A stretch of 13,806 nucleotides of DNA from DUVY01 sp036562755 (GTDB taxonomy: Bacteria; Bacillota; Clostridia; Christensenellales; DUVY01), in contig DATCJN010000023.1 in the NCBI GenBank assembly GCA_036562755.1, positions 1 to 13,806 of the forward strand, written 5' to 3'. The translations under genes and the position numbers were made by a program. Positions 6,389-13,721 of the stretch are shown in pieces. The notes under the pieces are model-generated. The model was not told the DNA's origin, did not search any database, and saw nothing but the letters and a program-made list of their open reading frames with translations. Every line of letters begins with the position of its first letter. Position 1 is the first letter of the stretch.

Positions 6389-6408
6389 TAAATAATTGAA
6401 TTAAAATC

Positions 6409-6439
6409 AAAAGGGACAGAGTTCATCTGTCCCTTTTTT
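6409..6439. terminator. Bidirectional intrinsic terminator between groEL and the lipoprotein gene
   Basis: A twelve-base-pair stem (AAAAGGGACAGA at 6409-6420 against 6426-6437) with a five-base loop and a run of six Ts (6434-6439). The matching A-run on the other side lets it serve the convergent lipoprotein gene, whose stop codon is five bases away. Confidence 0.92.
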
Positions 6440-6443
6440 ATTT

Positions 6444-7481
6444 TTAAAAAAACACCCACCACAAAGAGCCTGTTTTTTCTATATAAGGTATGGATTCAAA
6501 AATTAAATATTCTTCCGCGCAATTAACATAAAACCAAACTGTGCTATGTTGAGGAAACGCCATCTGCTCAAATATAAGAGCGTTAGTCCTTGGCAATATT
6601 TCTACCTCTTGTATTTCAATTGGGGAGAAAAACGCCAAATTCGTAATTTTGGTAATAAGTTTGTTCTCATATTTTTCCGGAATAATTATCTTGTTGCCGA
6701 AAAAGATTGGATTTAAGCCCGTAATATGTATCTCGCCTTCTACCTCTTCAAACTTAAAAGTATTTCTAAACGCGTTGTCGCTTTCGATACTGCTTTCGTC
6801 GGACTGGTCGCCATTTCCTTGTTCGTCATCGTTGCCATCGCCTGACTCTCGCTCTTCAGTCCCGTCGTCATCGCCGTCGTCGCTGTTTTCCGTCTGCTCA
6901 TTATCGCCTATCTGCTCGTTGTCATTTTCGCCCTCGCCGCCGGACTGGTCTTGGTCATCGTTTTCGCTGCTGTCTTCATCTATTGGCTTGCTGTCGTCTT
7001 GTCCGCTGTCTCCGCTGCCTGTTTCCCCGATACCGCCGTTATCGATATTGCCCGGCTGTTTATCGTTGCCGTCATCAATATTGCCATCTTTTCTGTCTTC
7101 CTCGCCCGTTTCACTATCTTCTGTTTTTTCGTCGTCCGAATTGCTAGTATCGTCCGCATAGTCATTGTTTGTATGTTCTTCGTTGCCTGTCCTTTGGTTG
7201 CCGTTATTTATAAGCGCCCATTTTGGATATAAAGTAACAGTCTTATTTATTTTTTTTAAGTCCGCAAGATAAAACGGATTTTGGAACTGCCGGTCAAGAA
7301 ACCAACCTTCGAAAATATAACCATCCTTTTGAGGCTGAGGCAATTCTATTATTTGCTCTTTAGAAATAACGATAGTTTCATTTTGGGATAAGTAGAAACA
7401 AATTTTGACGGTATTACCTGAACAAGCCGACAGAAAAATCAAAATAAAAAGCGAAATTAAAAATAAGCGTTTGCAATTCAT
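6444..7481 (-). CDS. Surface lipoprotein with InlB-type repeat, acidic linker and BspA-like LRR segment
   Basis: A hydrophobic signal peptide ends in the lipobox Leu-Ser-Ala-Cys20, so the mature protein should be lipid-anchored on the outer face of the membrane. Residues about 26-89 resemble an InlB B-repeat (Listeria-Bacteroides repeat): 'GYIFEGWFLDRQFQNPF' followed by 'VTLYPKWA'. Residues about 97-236 are a low-complexity linker rich in Asp, Glu, Gly, Ser and Asn. The last 105 residues resemble a short BspA-type leucine-rich-repeat stretch ('IHITGL', 'IIIPEKYENKLITKI', 'LAFFS'), ending in WWVFF. The ATG at 7481 is chosen because GGAGGGGG (7491-7484) is its ribosome binding site; an in-frame TTG at 7493 falls inside that site. 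The 345-residue product has unknown ligand; adhesion or cell-surface binding is a family-based guess. Confidence 0.85.
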   Translation of the reverse strand: MNCKRLFLISLFILIFLSACSGNTVKICFYLSQNETIVISKEQIIELPQPQKDGYIFEGWFLDRQFQNPFYLADLKKINKTVTLYPKWALINNGNQRTGNEEHTNNDYADDTSNSDDEKTEDSETGEEDRKDGNIDDGNDKQPGNIDNGGIGETGSGDSGQDDSKPIDEDSSENDDQDQSGGEGENDNEQIGDNEQTENSDDGDDDGTEERESGDGNDDEQGNGDQSDESSIESDNAFRNTFKFEEVEGEIHITGLNPIFFGNKIIIPEKYENKLITKITNLAFFSPIEIQEVEILPRTNALIFEQMAFPQHSTVWFYVNCAEEYLIFESIPYIEKTGSLWWVFF

Positions 7482-7514
7482 ATCCCCCTCCAAAAAACGC
7501 CTTTTTTCGCTTTA

Positions 7515-7543
7515 AAAATACAATTTTAGACAAAATATTACAA
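7515..7543 (-). promoter_or_regulatory. Candidate promoter of the lipoprotein gene
   Basis: On the minus strand TTGTAA (7543-7538), a 17-base spacer and TATTTT (7520-7515) lie 34 bases before the ATG. The region is AT-rich, so the match is only moderate. No terminator is seen between the 64-residue membrane protein gene and this gene, so read-through is also possible. Confidence 0.35.
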
Positions 7544-7600
7544 GATATCGACAACTTTACTTTTTACAAGAAACATTTATTTTTTGGAGAGGGAAACATA

Positions 7601-7795
7601 TTAGCGTCTTTGGCTTTTATAAAAATCATAGACTTGATAAAAGATAAAGAAAGCGAAATACATACCCAAGACGACGTAAGAATAAGTGATAAATTGCTCG
7701 TAGAAAATTGCGGAAATTACAAAAGAAACCAAAACAACCGCGGTAACAGACGTAGCTACTAAAAACAGCTTTTTTCTAAAATACTTTCTTGGCAT
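7601..7795 (-). CDS. Small two-segment membrane protein, function unknown (64 aa)
   Basis: The product has a very basic start (MPRKYFRKK), one membrane segment at about residues 10-30, a short turn, a second segment at about 36-57 rich in aromatic residues, and a basic end (YKSQRR). Positive charges at both ends predict that both termini are cytoplasmic. An AAGGGG ribosome binding site lies eight bases before the ATG, and a TTGACA promoter lies upstream. I do not recognise a family. It sits between the trp operon terminator and the lipoprotein gene, both on the same strand, with its own promoter. Confidence 0.65.
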   Translation of the reverse strand: MPRKYFRKKLFLVATSVTAVVLVSFVISAIFYEQFITYSYVVLGMYFAFFIFYQVYDFYKSQRR

Positions 7796-7869
7796 ATTTT
7801 TTACCCCTTGTTTTTACTCTTACACCAAGACACCTAAGCTACACTTTGCGGTTATAAAAAATTTGTTCT

Positions 7870-7897
7870 TGTATATATAGTATAAAAAAATTGTCAA
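7870..7897 (-). promoter_or_regulatory. Promoter of the 64-residue membrane protein gene
   Basis: On the minus strand a perfect TTGACA (7897-7892), a 16-base spacer and TATACA (7875-7870). A second perfect TTGACA lies four bases further upstream (7907-7902). The resulting leader is about 65-70 bases. Confidence 0.55.
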
Positions 7898-7913
7898 ACC
7901 ATGTCAATATGCA

Positions 7914-7941
7914 AAAACGCGGCCTTCTAAAGCCGCGTTTT
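7914..7941 (-). terminator. Intrinsic terminator of the trp operon
   Basis: A ten-base-pair stem (AAAACGCGGC at 7914-7923 against 7932-7941) with an eight-base loop, followed on the minus strand by TTTTTGC. It lies 20 bases past the trpA stop codon. Confidence 0.9.
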
Positions 7942-7960
7942 GCGTCAATCGTGGCAATGG

Positions 7961-8710
7961 TTATTTCAAAGCGTTTACCGCGTCGGTTAGGAATTTTTCC
8001 ATTTCATCGTATTTGTTTTCTTCCATAAACTCGACTATTTTTGAGCCTATGATTATGCCGTTGAAGTATTGTTTAAGTTCTTTAATATGTTCAATTTTGG
8101 ATATTCCAAATCCAACGGCTTTGGGTAATTTAATGGCGTCGTAAATTTTATGTATGTTGTGGTCAATTTTATCTCTCACGCCCGTAACTCCGAAAGAGCT
8201 TATGCAATACACAAAGCCCGAAGCGTCCTTGGTAATCATTTCCAGTCTGTCTTTGGAAGACGGGGAAACAAGCGGTATAAAGTCTATGCCGTGGCTTTTA
8301 GCAAAAGGCGCAAATTCCGCGCTCTCTTCGTAAGGCACATCGGGAATAATTATTCCGTCGCCGCCCGCAGCCTTTAGCCGCGCAAAAAATTTATCTATTC
8401 CGTAGCAAAATACCGTGTTGGCATAACACATTATAACCAAAGGAATCTGGCTGACTTTGCGTATTCTTTCGATAAGTTTAAAATAATCTTCCGTCTGGTA
8501 ATTGTTCTGCAGCGCTCTGACGCCCGCGCGCACTATGGAACTGCCGTCAGCCGAAGGGTCGGAAAACGGAATACCAAGTTCCAAAACCCCCACGCCCAGC
8601 TTTTCCAGCTTCAAAACCAATTCATAGGTCTTGTCTAAATCGGGATCCCCCGCCATTATATACGTTATCAAAACTTTGCCTTTTTTAAATGCTTCGTCAA
8701 TCCTACTCAT
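7961..8710 (-). CDS. trpA: Tryptophan synthase alpha subunit
   Basis: TrpA cleaves indole-3-glycerol phosphate to indole and glyceraldehyde 3-phosphate and channels the indole to TrpB. The 249 residues form a TIM barrel of usual or slightly short length. The catalytic acids are visible as Glu44 in 'LELGIPFSDP' and Asp55 in 'ADG'; then come 'IIPDVPYEES', 'FIPLVSPSS' and the phosphate-binding region 'VGFGISK'. The residues around the catalytic Asp (SADGSSIV) differ from the common VADGPVIQ, but the acids are kept. The start overlaps the trpB stop by eight bases (ATGAGTAG), and an AAGGAGAG ribosome binding site lies just before it. It is the last gene of the operon. Confidence 0.96.
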   Translation of the reverse strand: MSRIDEAFKKGKVLITYIMAGDPDLDKTYELVLKLEKLGVGVLELGIPFSDPSADGSSIVRAGVRALQNNYQTEDYFKLIERIRKVSQIPLVIMCYANTVFCYGIDKFFARLKAAGGDGIIIPDVPYEESAEFAPFAKSHGIDFIPLVSPSSKDRLEMITKDASGFVYCISSFGVTGVRDKIDHNIHKIYDAIKLPKAVGFGISKIEHIKELKQYFNGIIIGSKIVEFMEENKYDEMEKFLTDAVNALK

Positions 8711-9887
8711 AAAGCGTCTCTCCTTTATATCTTGCTATATGCGCCACGTCTTTGTCGCCTCTGCCCGAAAGATTGCATACAATAATCTGATCTTTAGACA
8801 TCTTAGGCGCCTGCTCTAAAACATAAGCCACAGCGTGCGAGCTTTCTATAGCTGGTATAATGCCCTCTATTCTGGAAAGTTTTTCAAAAGCCGCTACCGC
8901 CTGGTCGTCGGTTATGGGGTAGTATTCTGCTCTCTTGATGTCTTTTAGATAACAGTGTTCAGGGCCTACGCCGGGATAGTCAAGACCTGCCGAAATCGAG
9001 TAAACGGGCGCGATATTGCCGTCTTTGCTTTGCACGAAATACGCTTTCATACCGTGGAATATTCCGGGAGTGCCCACCGTTAAGGTAGCCGCGTGCTCGC
9101 CAGTTTCAATTCCTTTGCCCGCGCCTTCAAGCCCTACCAAACGGACAGACTTGTCTTCTATAAACTCATAAAACGCGCCAATGGCGTTGCTGCCGCCGCC
9201 TACGCACGCGCAAACCATATCGGGCAGTCTGCCCTCGGCCTGCAAAATTTGTTGTTTGATTTCCTTGCCTATGACTTTTTGGAAATCGCGCACCATTTTG
9301 GGATAGGGATAAGGCCCTACCGCCGAACCTATGACATAAAATGTATTTTGAATATTGGCAACCCAGTCCTTAAACGCTTCGTTGACTGCGTCCTTAAGCG
9401 TCTGCGTGCCGCTGGTAACAGGCACGACTTCGGCGCCGAGCAGTTTCATACGATAAACGTTGAGCGCCTGTCTTATGGTGTCTTCTTTGCCCATAAATAT
9501 GGTGCACTCAAGACCCATCAAGGCCGCAACCGTAGCGGTCGCCACGCCGTGTTGACCCGCTCCCGTTTCGGCTATGACTCTGGTCTTGCCCATTCGTTTG
9601 GCCATTAAAACCTGGCCTAATACATTGTTGATTTTGTGAGAACCGGTATGGTTTAAATCCTCTCTTTTGAAATAGATTTTTGCTCCCCCAAGTTCTTTGG
9701 TCAGTCTTTCGGCGTAATACAAAAGCGAAGGCCTGCCCGCGTATTTGACCAACAAGTCGTTATACTCTTTCATAAACTCGGGGTCGTTGATGAGTTTTTC
9801 GTATTCTTGGGCAAGTTCTTCCAGCGCTGACATGACGGTTTCGCCGACATACCGTCCGCCATAAACTCCAAACCTTGTCTTATCCAT
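8703..9887 (-). CDS. trpB: Tryptophan synthase beta subunit (TrpB1 type)
   Basis: TrpB condenses indole with serine to make tryptophan, using PLP. The 394 residues match the standard TrpB1 length. The PLP lysine is Lys85 in 'NHTGSHKINN', the catalytic glutamate is Glu107 in 'AETGAGQHG', and the phosphate-binding loop is 'GGGSNAIG'. The C-terminal 'LSGRGDKD' that contacts the PLP ring nitrogen is intact. The ATG overlaps the trpF stop by eight bases, and a weak GGCGGT lies upstream, so translation is probably coupled. The TrpA-binding region looks normal, consistent with an alpha2-beta2 complex. Confidence 0.97.
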   Translation of the reverse strand: MDKTRFGVYGGRYVGETVMSALEELAQEYEKLINDPEFMKEYNDLLVKYAGRPSLLYYAERLTKELGGAKIYFKREDLNHTGSHKINNVLGQVLMAKRMGKTRVIAETGAGQHGVATATVAALMGLECTIFMGKEDTIRQALNVYRMKLLGAEVVPVTSGTQTLKDAVNEAFKDWVANIQNTFYVIGSAVGPYPYPKMVRDFQKVIGKEIKQQILQAEGRLPDMVCACVGGGSNAIGAFYEFIEDKSVRLVGLEGAGKGIETGEHAATLTVGTPGIFHGMKAYFVQSKDGNIAPVYSISAGLDYPGVGPEHCYLKDIKRAEYYPITDDQAVAAFEKLSRIEGIIPAIESSHAVAYVLEQAPKMSKDQIIVCNLSGRGDKDVAHIARYKGETLYE

Positions 9888-10464
9888 TTCTTACCGCCTT
9901 TATTAATGATTTTATTTTGTTTTTATCTTTTTTGCCGTCAGTCTCGCTGCCGCTGCAGACATCGATACAAAACGGCTTTAAATCTTTTGCTTGATCTATA
10001 TTGTCAATGTTTATTCCGCCCGCCAAAAATGTTTTATCAAGTTTAAAATTAATCAATCTCCAGTCAAAGCTTTTTCCGCTGCCGCCTCGGGCGCTGTCTA
10101 GCAAGATATAGTCGCTGTCCAAAAATTCAGGTATAGAATCCGTTATCTTATACGCTTTTATGACGGGCAAACCCAGTTTTTTGACTTCGTCAATATAATC
10201 CTGCCCTTCTTCGCCGTGCAGTTGGATTAAGTCCATTATCCCCGCCTCAAAAACCCGTTTTATTTCATCCGGCTCGGCGTTTTGAAACAGTCCTACCGAC
10301 TTTATTTTAGGGCTTATCGCCGCCTTCAGCCTTATAGCTTGTTCCAAATCAATCGCACGCTTTGACGAAGGTATAAAGTTAAAGCCTATAAAATCGGGCA
10401 AGTATTGATTGACTATTTCTATGTCTGCTTGTGTTTTGATTCCGCAAATCTTTATCTTGCACAT
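9880..10464 (-). CDS. trpF: Phosphoribosylanthranilate isomerase
   Basis: TrpF performs the Amadori rearrangement of phosphoribosylanthranilate to CdRP. The 194-residue TIM barrel is near the usual length. The catalytic base is Cys7 in 'KIKICGIKT', and the general acid is Asp123 in 'YILLDSARGG'. Other landmarks are 'FIPSSKR', 'QLHGEE', 'FLAGGI' and 'CIDVCSGSETDGKKD', the last two forming the phosphate site. One base separates its ATG from the trpC stop, with an AAGGG ribosome binding site just upstream. TrpF is a separate polypeptide here, not fused to TrpC. Confidence 0.95.
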   Translation of the reverse strand: MCKIKICGIKTQADIEIVNQYLPDFIGFNFIPSSKRAIDLEQAIRLKAAISPKIKSVGLFQNAEPDEIKRVFEAGIMDLIQLHGEEGQDYIDEVKKLGLPVIKAYKITDSIPEFLDSDYILLDSARGGSGKSFDWRLINFKLDKTFLAGGINIDNIDQAKDLKPFCIDVCSGSETDGKKDKNKIKSLIKAVRNG

Positions 10465-10465
10465 A

Positions 10466-11248
10466 TCAAACCCTTAACAACCGTATGGTTTCGCCAACCG
10501 ACGCGCTTTGGGAAAACGCCGTGCCTATCAGCGCCGCGTCCGCGCCCAAGGATTTTATATAAAGCGCGTCTTGCGGGGTTTTTATACCGCTCTCGGCCAC
10601 CTTAATCGCGCCGTCAGGCAGATATTTAATTAGTTTTTCGGTGTTTGTTATGTCCACCTCAAAAGTTTTCAAGTTGCGGTTGTTTATGCCTATTATCTTA
10701 GAGTCTATTTCCAATGCGCTTTCTAACTCTTCTTGGTCGTGGACTTCGACCAGTATATCTAGACCTAACTGCGCCGACAAATCGTAAAATCTTTTTAACT
10801 GCCCTTTATCAAGTATAGCGCAAATTAGCAAAATACAATCAGCGCCTAAAACGGCAGTTTTGATTATGTCGTATTCGTCGATTATAAAGTCCTTTCTTAA
10901 AACGGGCTTATCGCTAATTTTCCTAAACGCTTCCAAATCGTTCTCATGTCCCAAAAAGAACTTCCTTTCGGTCAACACGCTTGCCGCTTGCGCGTCCCCA
11001 ATTTGATTGGCAAAATCGTCTATTTTTAAGTTAAGGTTTATCGCGCCCGCCGAAGCCGAAGCCCTTTTAAACTCGGCAATTATATTTAGCTTGCCTTGCT
11101 TTTGGGATATGTTCTTTGCAAAAGCGCCGCCTTGTCTTATTTTTAGCCTTTTTTCCAACTCCTTAAGGGGCAGCGCGGCTTTTTCTTCTTTTAACTGCCG
11201 CCTTTTGTTTTCCAAAACTTCTTGGAGCGCGTTATTTATTGGTTTCAC
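10466..11248 (-). CDS. trpC: Indole-3-glycerol phosphate synthase
   Basis: TrpC closes the indole ring, converting CdRP to indole-3-glycerol phosphate with loss of CO2 and water. The 260 residues keep the catalytic set: Glu59 and Lys61 in 'IIAEFKRAS', Lys119 in 'VLRKDFI', Glu168 in 'LVEVHD', the Asn pair in 'GINNRNL', and Glu219 in 'VAESGI'. 'IAEFKRASAS' differs slightly from the common 'IAEVKRASPS'. The start is GTG at 11248, supported by AGAGGAAG eight bases upstream, and it overlaps the end of trpD by 17 bases. The overlap implies translational coupling inside the operon. Confidence 0.95.
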   Translation of the reverse strand: MKPINNALQEVLENKRRQLKEEKAALPLKELEKRLKIRQGGAFAKNISQKQGKLNIIAEFKRASASAGAINLNLKIDDFANQIGDAQAASVLTERKFFLGHENDLEAFRKISDKPVLRKDFIIDEYDIIKTAVLGADCILLICAILDKGQLKRFYDLSAQLGLDILVEVHDQEELESALEIDSKIIGINNRNLKTFEVDITNTEKLIKYLPDGAIKVAESGIKTPQDALYIKSLGADAALIGTAFSQSASVGETIRLLRV

Positions 11249-12230
11249 TGATAACTTCCTCTAGTTTTTTTAGGGCTTTGCCGCTGTCTATGCACTCTTG
11301 GGCAAGTTTGACGCATTCTTTCATCGGTTTTGATAAAACCAGCTTTATCGCCAACGCGCTGTTCATTATGACAGTGTCGCGCATAGGGCCTTTTTCGCCC
11401 TTTAAAATCCTTAAGGCTATTTGCTTATTGGTCTCGGCATCCCCGCCGATGATGTCCTCTAATTTGCAAGAATCAAATCCAAAATCTTTGGGCGTTACGG
11501 CATAATGGACAATCGCGCCTTCAATCAGCTCGCTAATATATGTGGAGCCGGCCGGGTTGACCTCGTCCAAGCCGTTTTCACCGTGAACGACTACCGCCGC
11601 CTTTAAGCCGAGTTTGGCCAGAACTTCTATCAAAGGCTTTTGCAGAGCGCGGTCAAAAACGCCCAAAAGCGTATATTGCGCGCGCGCGGGGCTGCAAAGC
11701 GGGCCTAAGATATTGAAAATAGAGCGGAAACCTAATTCTTTGCGAACCTTGGAAGCGTATTTCATAGACGTGTGATATACCGGCGCGAACAAAAACGCAA
11801 AACCAGTCTTATTATAGACTTCTTGCATTTTTTCGGGCGGAATATCTATCTTGACGCCCAGCGCCTCAAAGACGTCCGCGCTGCCGCACTTTGACGAAAC
11901 GGATTTATTGCCGTGTTTGGCTACTTTTATTCCGCAGCCTGCGGCAACCAAAGCGCTTATGGACGAAACATTAAAAGTATTATGTCCGTCTCCGCCCGTG
12001 CCGACTATATCCAGCGCGTTGGGGGCGTCAAACTTTTGAGCTTTTTCGCGCATAGCGACCGCCGAGCCTAAGATTTCCTCCACGGTTTCGCCCTTTAGTT
12101 TAAGCGCTGTCAGATACGAGGCCAAAACGGCGTCGCTTACCTCCCCGCTCATTATCTTGGTCATAACCTCGCGGGCTTCTTCATATGTTAAATTTTGCTT
12201 ATCGGTTATTTTTTTTAGGATTGATTGCAT
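11232..12230 (-). CDS. trpD: Anthranilate phosphoribosyltransferase
   Basis: TrpD joins anthranilate to PRPP. The 332-residue protein is the stand-alone type without a fused TrpG glutaminase domain. Visible motifs are the PRPP-binding 'GTGGDG' (77-82), 'NVSS', 'KHGNKSVSS' (105-113), the anthranilate-site 'RSIFNILGPL' (169-178), and the metal-binding Asp-Glu in 'GLDEVNPAG' (222-223). A GGAGG ribosome binding site lies about nine bases before the ATG at 12230. The 29-base gap from trpE contains several (U/G)AG triplets, one of them inside that ribosome binding site. Confidence 0.96.
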   Translation of the reverse strand: MQSILKKITDKQNLTYEEAREVMTKIMSGEVSDAVLASYLTALKLKGETVEEILGSAVAMREKAQKFDAPNALDIVGTGGDGHNTFNVSSISALVAAGCGIKVAKHGNKSVSSKCGSADVFEALGVKIDIPPEKMQEVYNKTGFAFLFAPVYHTSMKYASKVRKELGFRSIFNILGPLCSPARAQYTLLGVFDRALQKPLIEVLAKLGLKAAVVVHGENGLDEVNPAGSTYISELIEGAIVHYAVTPKDFGFDSCKLEDIIGGDAETNKQIALRILKGEKGPMRDTVIMNSALAIKLVLSKPMKECVKLAQECIDSGKALKKLEEVISETNK

Positions 12231-12259
12231 TGTCTAAACCTCCAACTATTATAACCTAT

Positions 12260-13720
12260 TTATGCTAACGCGGTCTTGAATTCTTCCTGCCCAAACGCCG
12301 CAAAAAGCGCTTTGGCTTTGTTTAGGCATTCTTCGTATTCTTTTTGCGGATCGCTCTCTTGCACTATTCCTGCGCCGCTTTGAATATTAACTATTCCTTT
12401 GTATTTAATAACCGTTCTTATAGCGATACAGCAATCCATATTGCCGTTGTAGCCCAGATAGCATATGGCTCCGCCGTAAAGACCGCGCCTGTGAGGCTCA
12501 AGTTCGCTTATGATTTCCATAGCGCGCGCTTTAGGCGAGCCCGACAAAGTGCCCGCGGGCAAAACTGCGCCAAGCGCGTCTAAAGAGTGGCAGTCCTTTT
12601 TTAGCTTGCCCGCGATTTCGCTCGTTAGATGCATTACATGGGAATATCTGTCCACCTTGAGATAGTTTTTTACTTTAACCGTGCCGATTTCGCAAATCTT
12701 GCTAAGGTCGCTTTGTCCCAAGCCTACAAGCATATTATGCTCGGCAAGCTCCTTGGGATCGCTTAGCAATTCTTTTTCCAACGCTTTGTCCTCTTCCTCG
12801 GTTCTGCCCCTAGGCCTTGTGCCCCCTATCGGATAGGTAATAACTTCGCCGTCCACAAGGCGGACGAGCGTTTCGGGCGAACAGCCCGCGATTTCTAAAT
12901 CGTTCATCTTAATAAAATACAGATAAGGGGAAGGGTTTATCGTTCTAAGTCTTCTATAAATCTCAAAAAGTCCGCCTTGATAGAGGGCAAAAAACCTAAG
13001 GGAAGGCACTACTTGGCAAACTTCGCCTTGTTTGATATATTCTTGGGTTTTTTGAACATTTTTTAAAAATTGTTTAGGGGAAATATTGGTTTTAAAGATA
13101 GGTTTTTTGCCCAAGGCGGAAGAATTATAATCCGCTTGAGAATTAATTACTTCTTCCAAATAATCTAAATCACGCTGGCATCTTAAGTATTCTTGATCAA
13201 AGTCTTTTGATGAATCCATATTGGATATAAGATAGAGATACTGATCATAATGGTCAAAGACAATTAATTTGTCTATGAACATTAATTTTATGTCGGGCAA
13301 ATCGTCTATTCGGGGATAGTCAAGTTTTAGCGAAGGGTCAAAATATTGGGCGCTCTCAAAGCCAAAATAACCCACAGCCCCGCCGGTAAACACGGGCAAA
13401 CCCGGAACGCGCGGGGATTTATAACGGTCAAGAAGGTTTTTTAAAGTGTCGATGGGATTATCAAAAACTTGGACTTCGCCGTTTTGCTTTAGATACAGCT
13501 TGCCGTCGGTTACTTCGACAATTATCTCAGGATCAAGCCCCAAAAAAGAATACCTAGAACGCCTTTTTTCCTTAACGCTTTCAAAAAGGTAGCAATTTTT
13601 GCTCCTTGCGGCTATTTTTTGCAATAGCAAAACAGGAGTGTAAAAATCGGCATAAATTTTTCTAAAAACTGGAACTTTGCCAAAACTTTGGCTTAAATCA
13701 AAAACCTGGTCTTTTAACAT
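12260..13720 (-). CDS. trpE: Anthranilate synthase component I
   Basis: TrpE makes anthranilate from chorismate, using ammonia released by a TrpG partner. The 486 residues comprise the N-terminal domain with the feedback-inhibition motif 'YLFES' (44-48) and 'RYSFLG', and the chorismate-binding domain with 'PIGGTRPRG' (297-305), 'SHVMHLTSEI', 'LPAGTLSGSPK', 'RRGLYGGAI', 'CIAIRT' and 'QSGAGIV'. One signature is unusual: the 'DLGRND' of most family members reads Gly333-Leu-Gly-Gln-Ser-Asp338, although the preceding 'AEHNMLV' is intact. The retained LFES motif and gene context favour TrpE over PabB. No trpG follows; trpD does. The ATG at 13720 uses an AGGAG ribosome binding site embedded in a (U/G)AG triplet array that looks like a TRAP target. 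Confidence 0.95.
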   Translation of the reverse strand: MLKDQVFDLSQSFGKVPVFRKIYADFYTPVLLLQKIAARSKNCYLFESVKEKRRSRYSFLGLDPEIIVEVTDGKLYLKQNGEVQVFDNPIDTLKNLLDRYKSPRVPGLPVFTGGAVGYFGFESAQYFDPSLKLDYPRIDDLPDIKLMFIDKLIVFDHYDQYLYLISNMDSSKDFDQEYLRCQRDLDYLEEVINSQADYNSSALGKKPIFKTNISPKQFLKNVQKTQEYIKQGEVCQVVPSLRFFALYQGGLFEIYRRLRTINPSPYLYFIKMNDLEIAGCSPETLVRLVDGEVITYPIGGTRPRGRTEEEDKALEKELLSDPKELAEHNMLVGLGQSDLSKICEIGTVKVKNYLKVDRYSHVMHLTSEIAGKLKKDCHSLDALGAVLPAGTLSGSPKARAMEIISELEPHRRGLYGGAICYLGYNGNMDCCIAIRTVIKYKGIVNIQSGAGIVQESDPQKEYEECLNKAKALFAAFGQEEFKTALA

Positions 13721-13721
13721 A

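Noticed and set aside
6649..7161. 170-codon plus-strand frame rich in Ser and Pro
   Set aside because: It is the antisense shadow of the Asp/Glu/Ser-rich linker of the lipoprotein gene, with no ribosome binding site and low-complexity content.
7482..7493. TTG start at 7493 for the lipoprotein
   Set aside because: It falls within the GGAGGGGG ribosome binding site of the ATG at 7481, and the signal peptide starts properly at that ATG.
11232..12230. Fused TrpG-TrpD
   Set aside because: The 332-residue protein begins directly with the phosphoribosyltransferase helical domain and has no class I glutaminase motifs.
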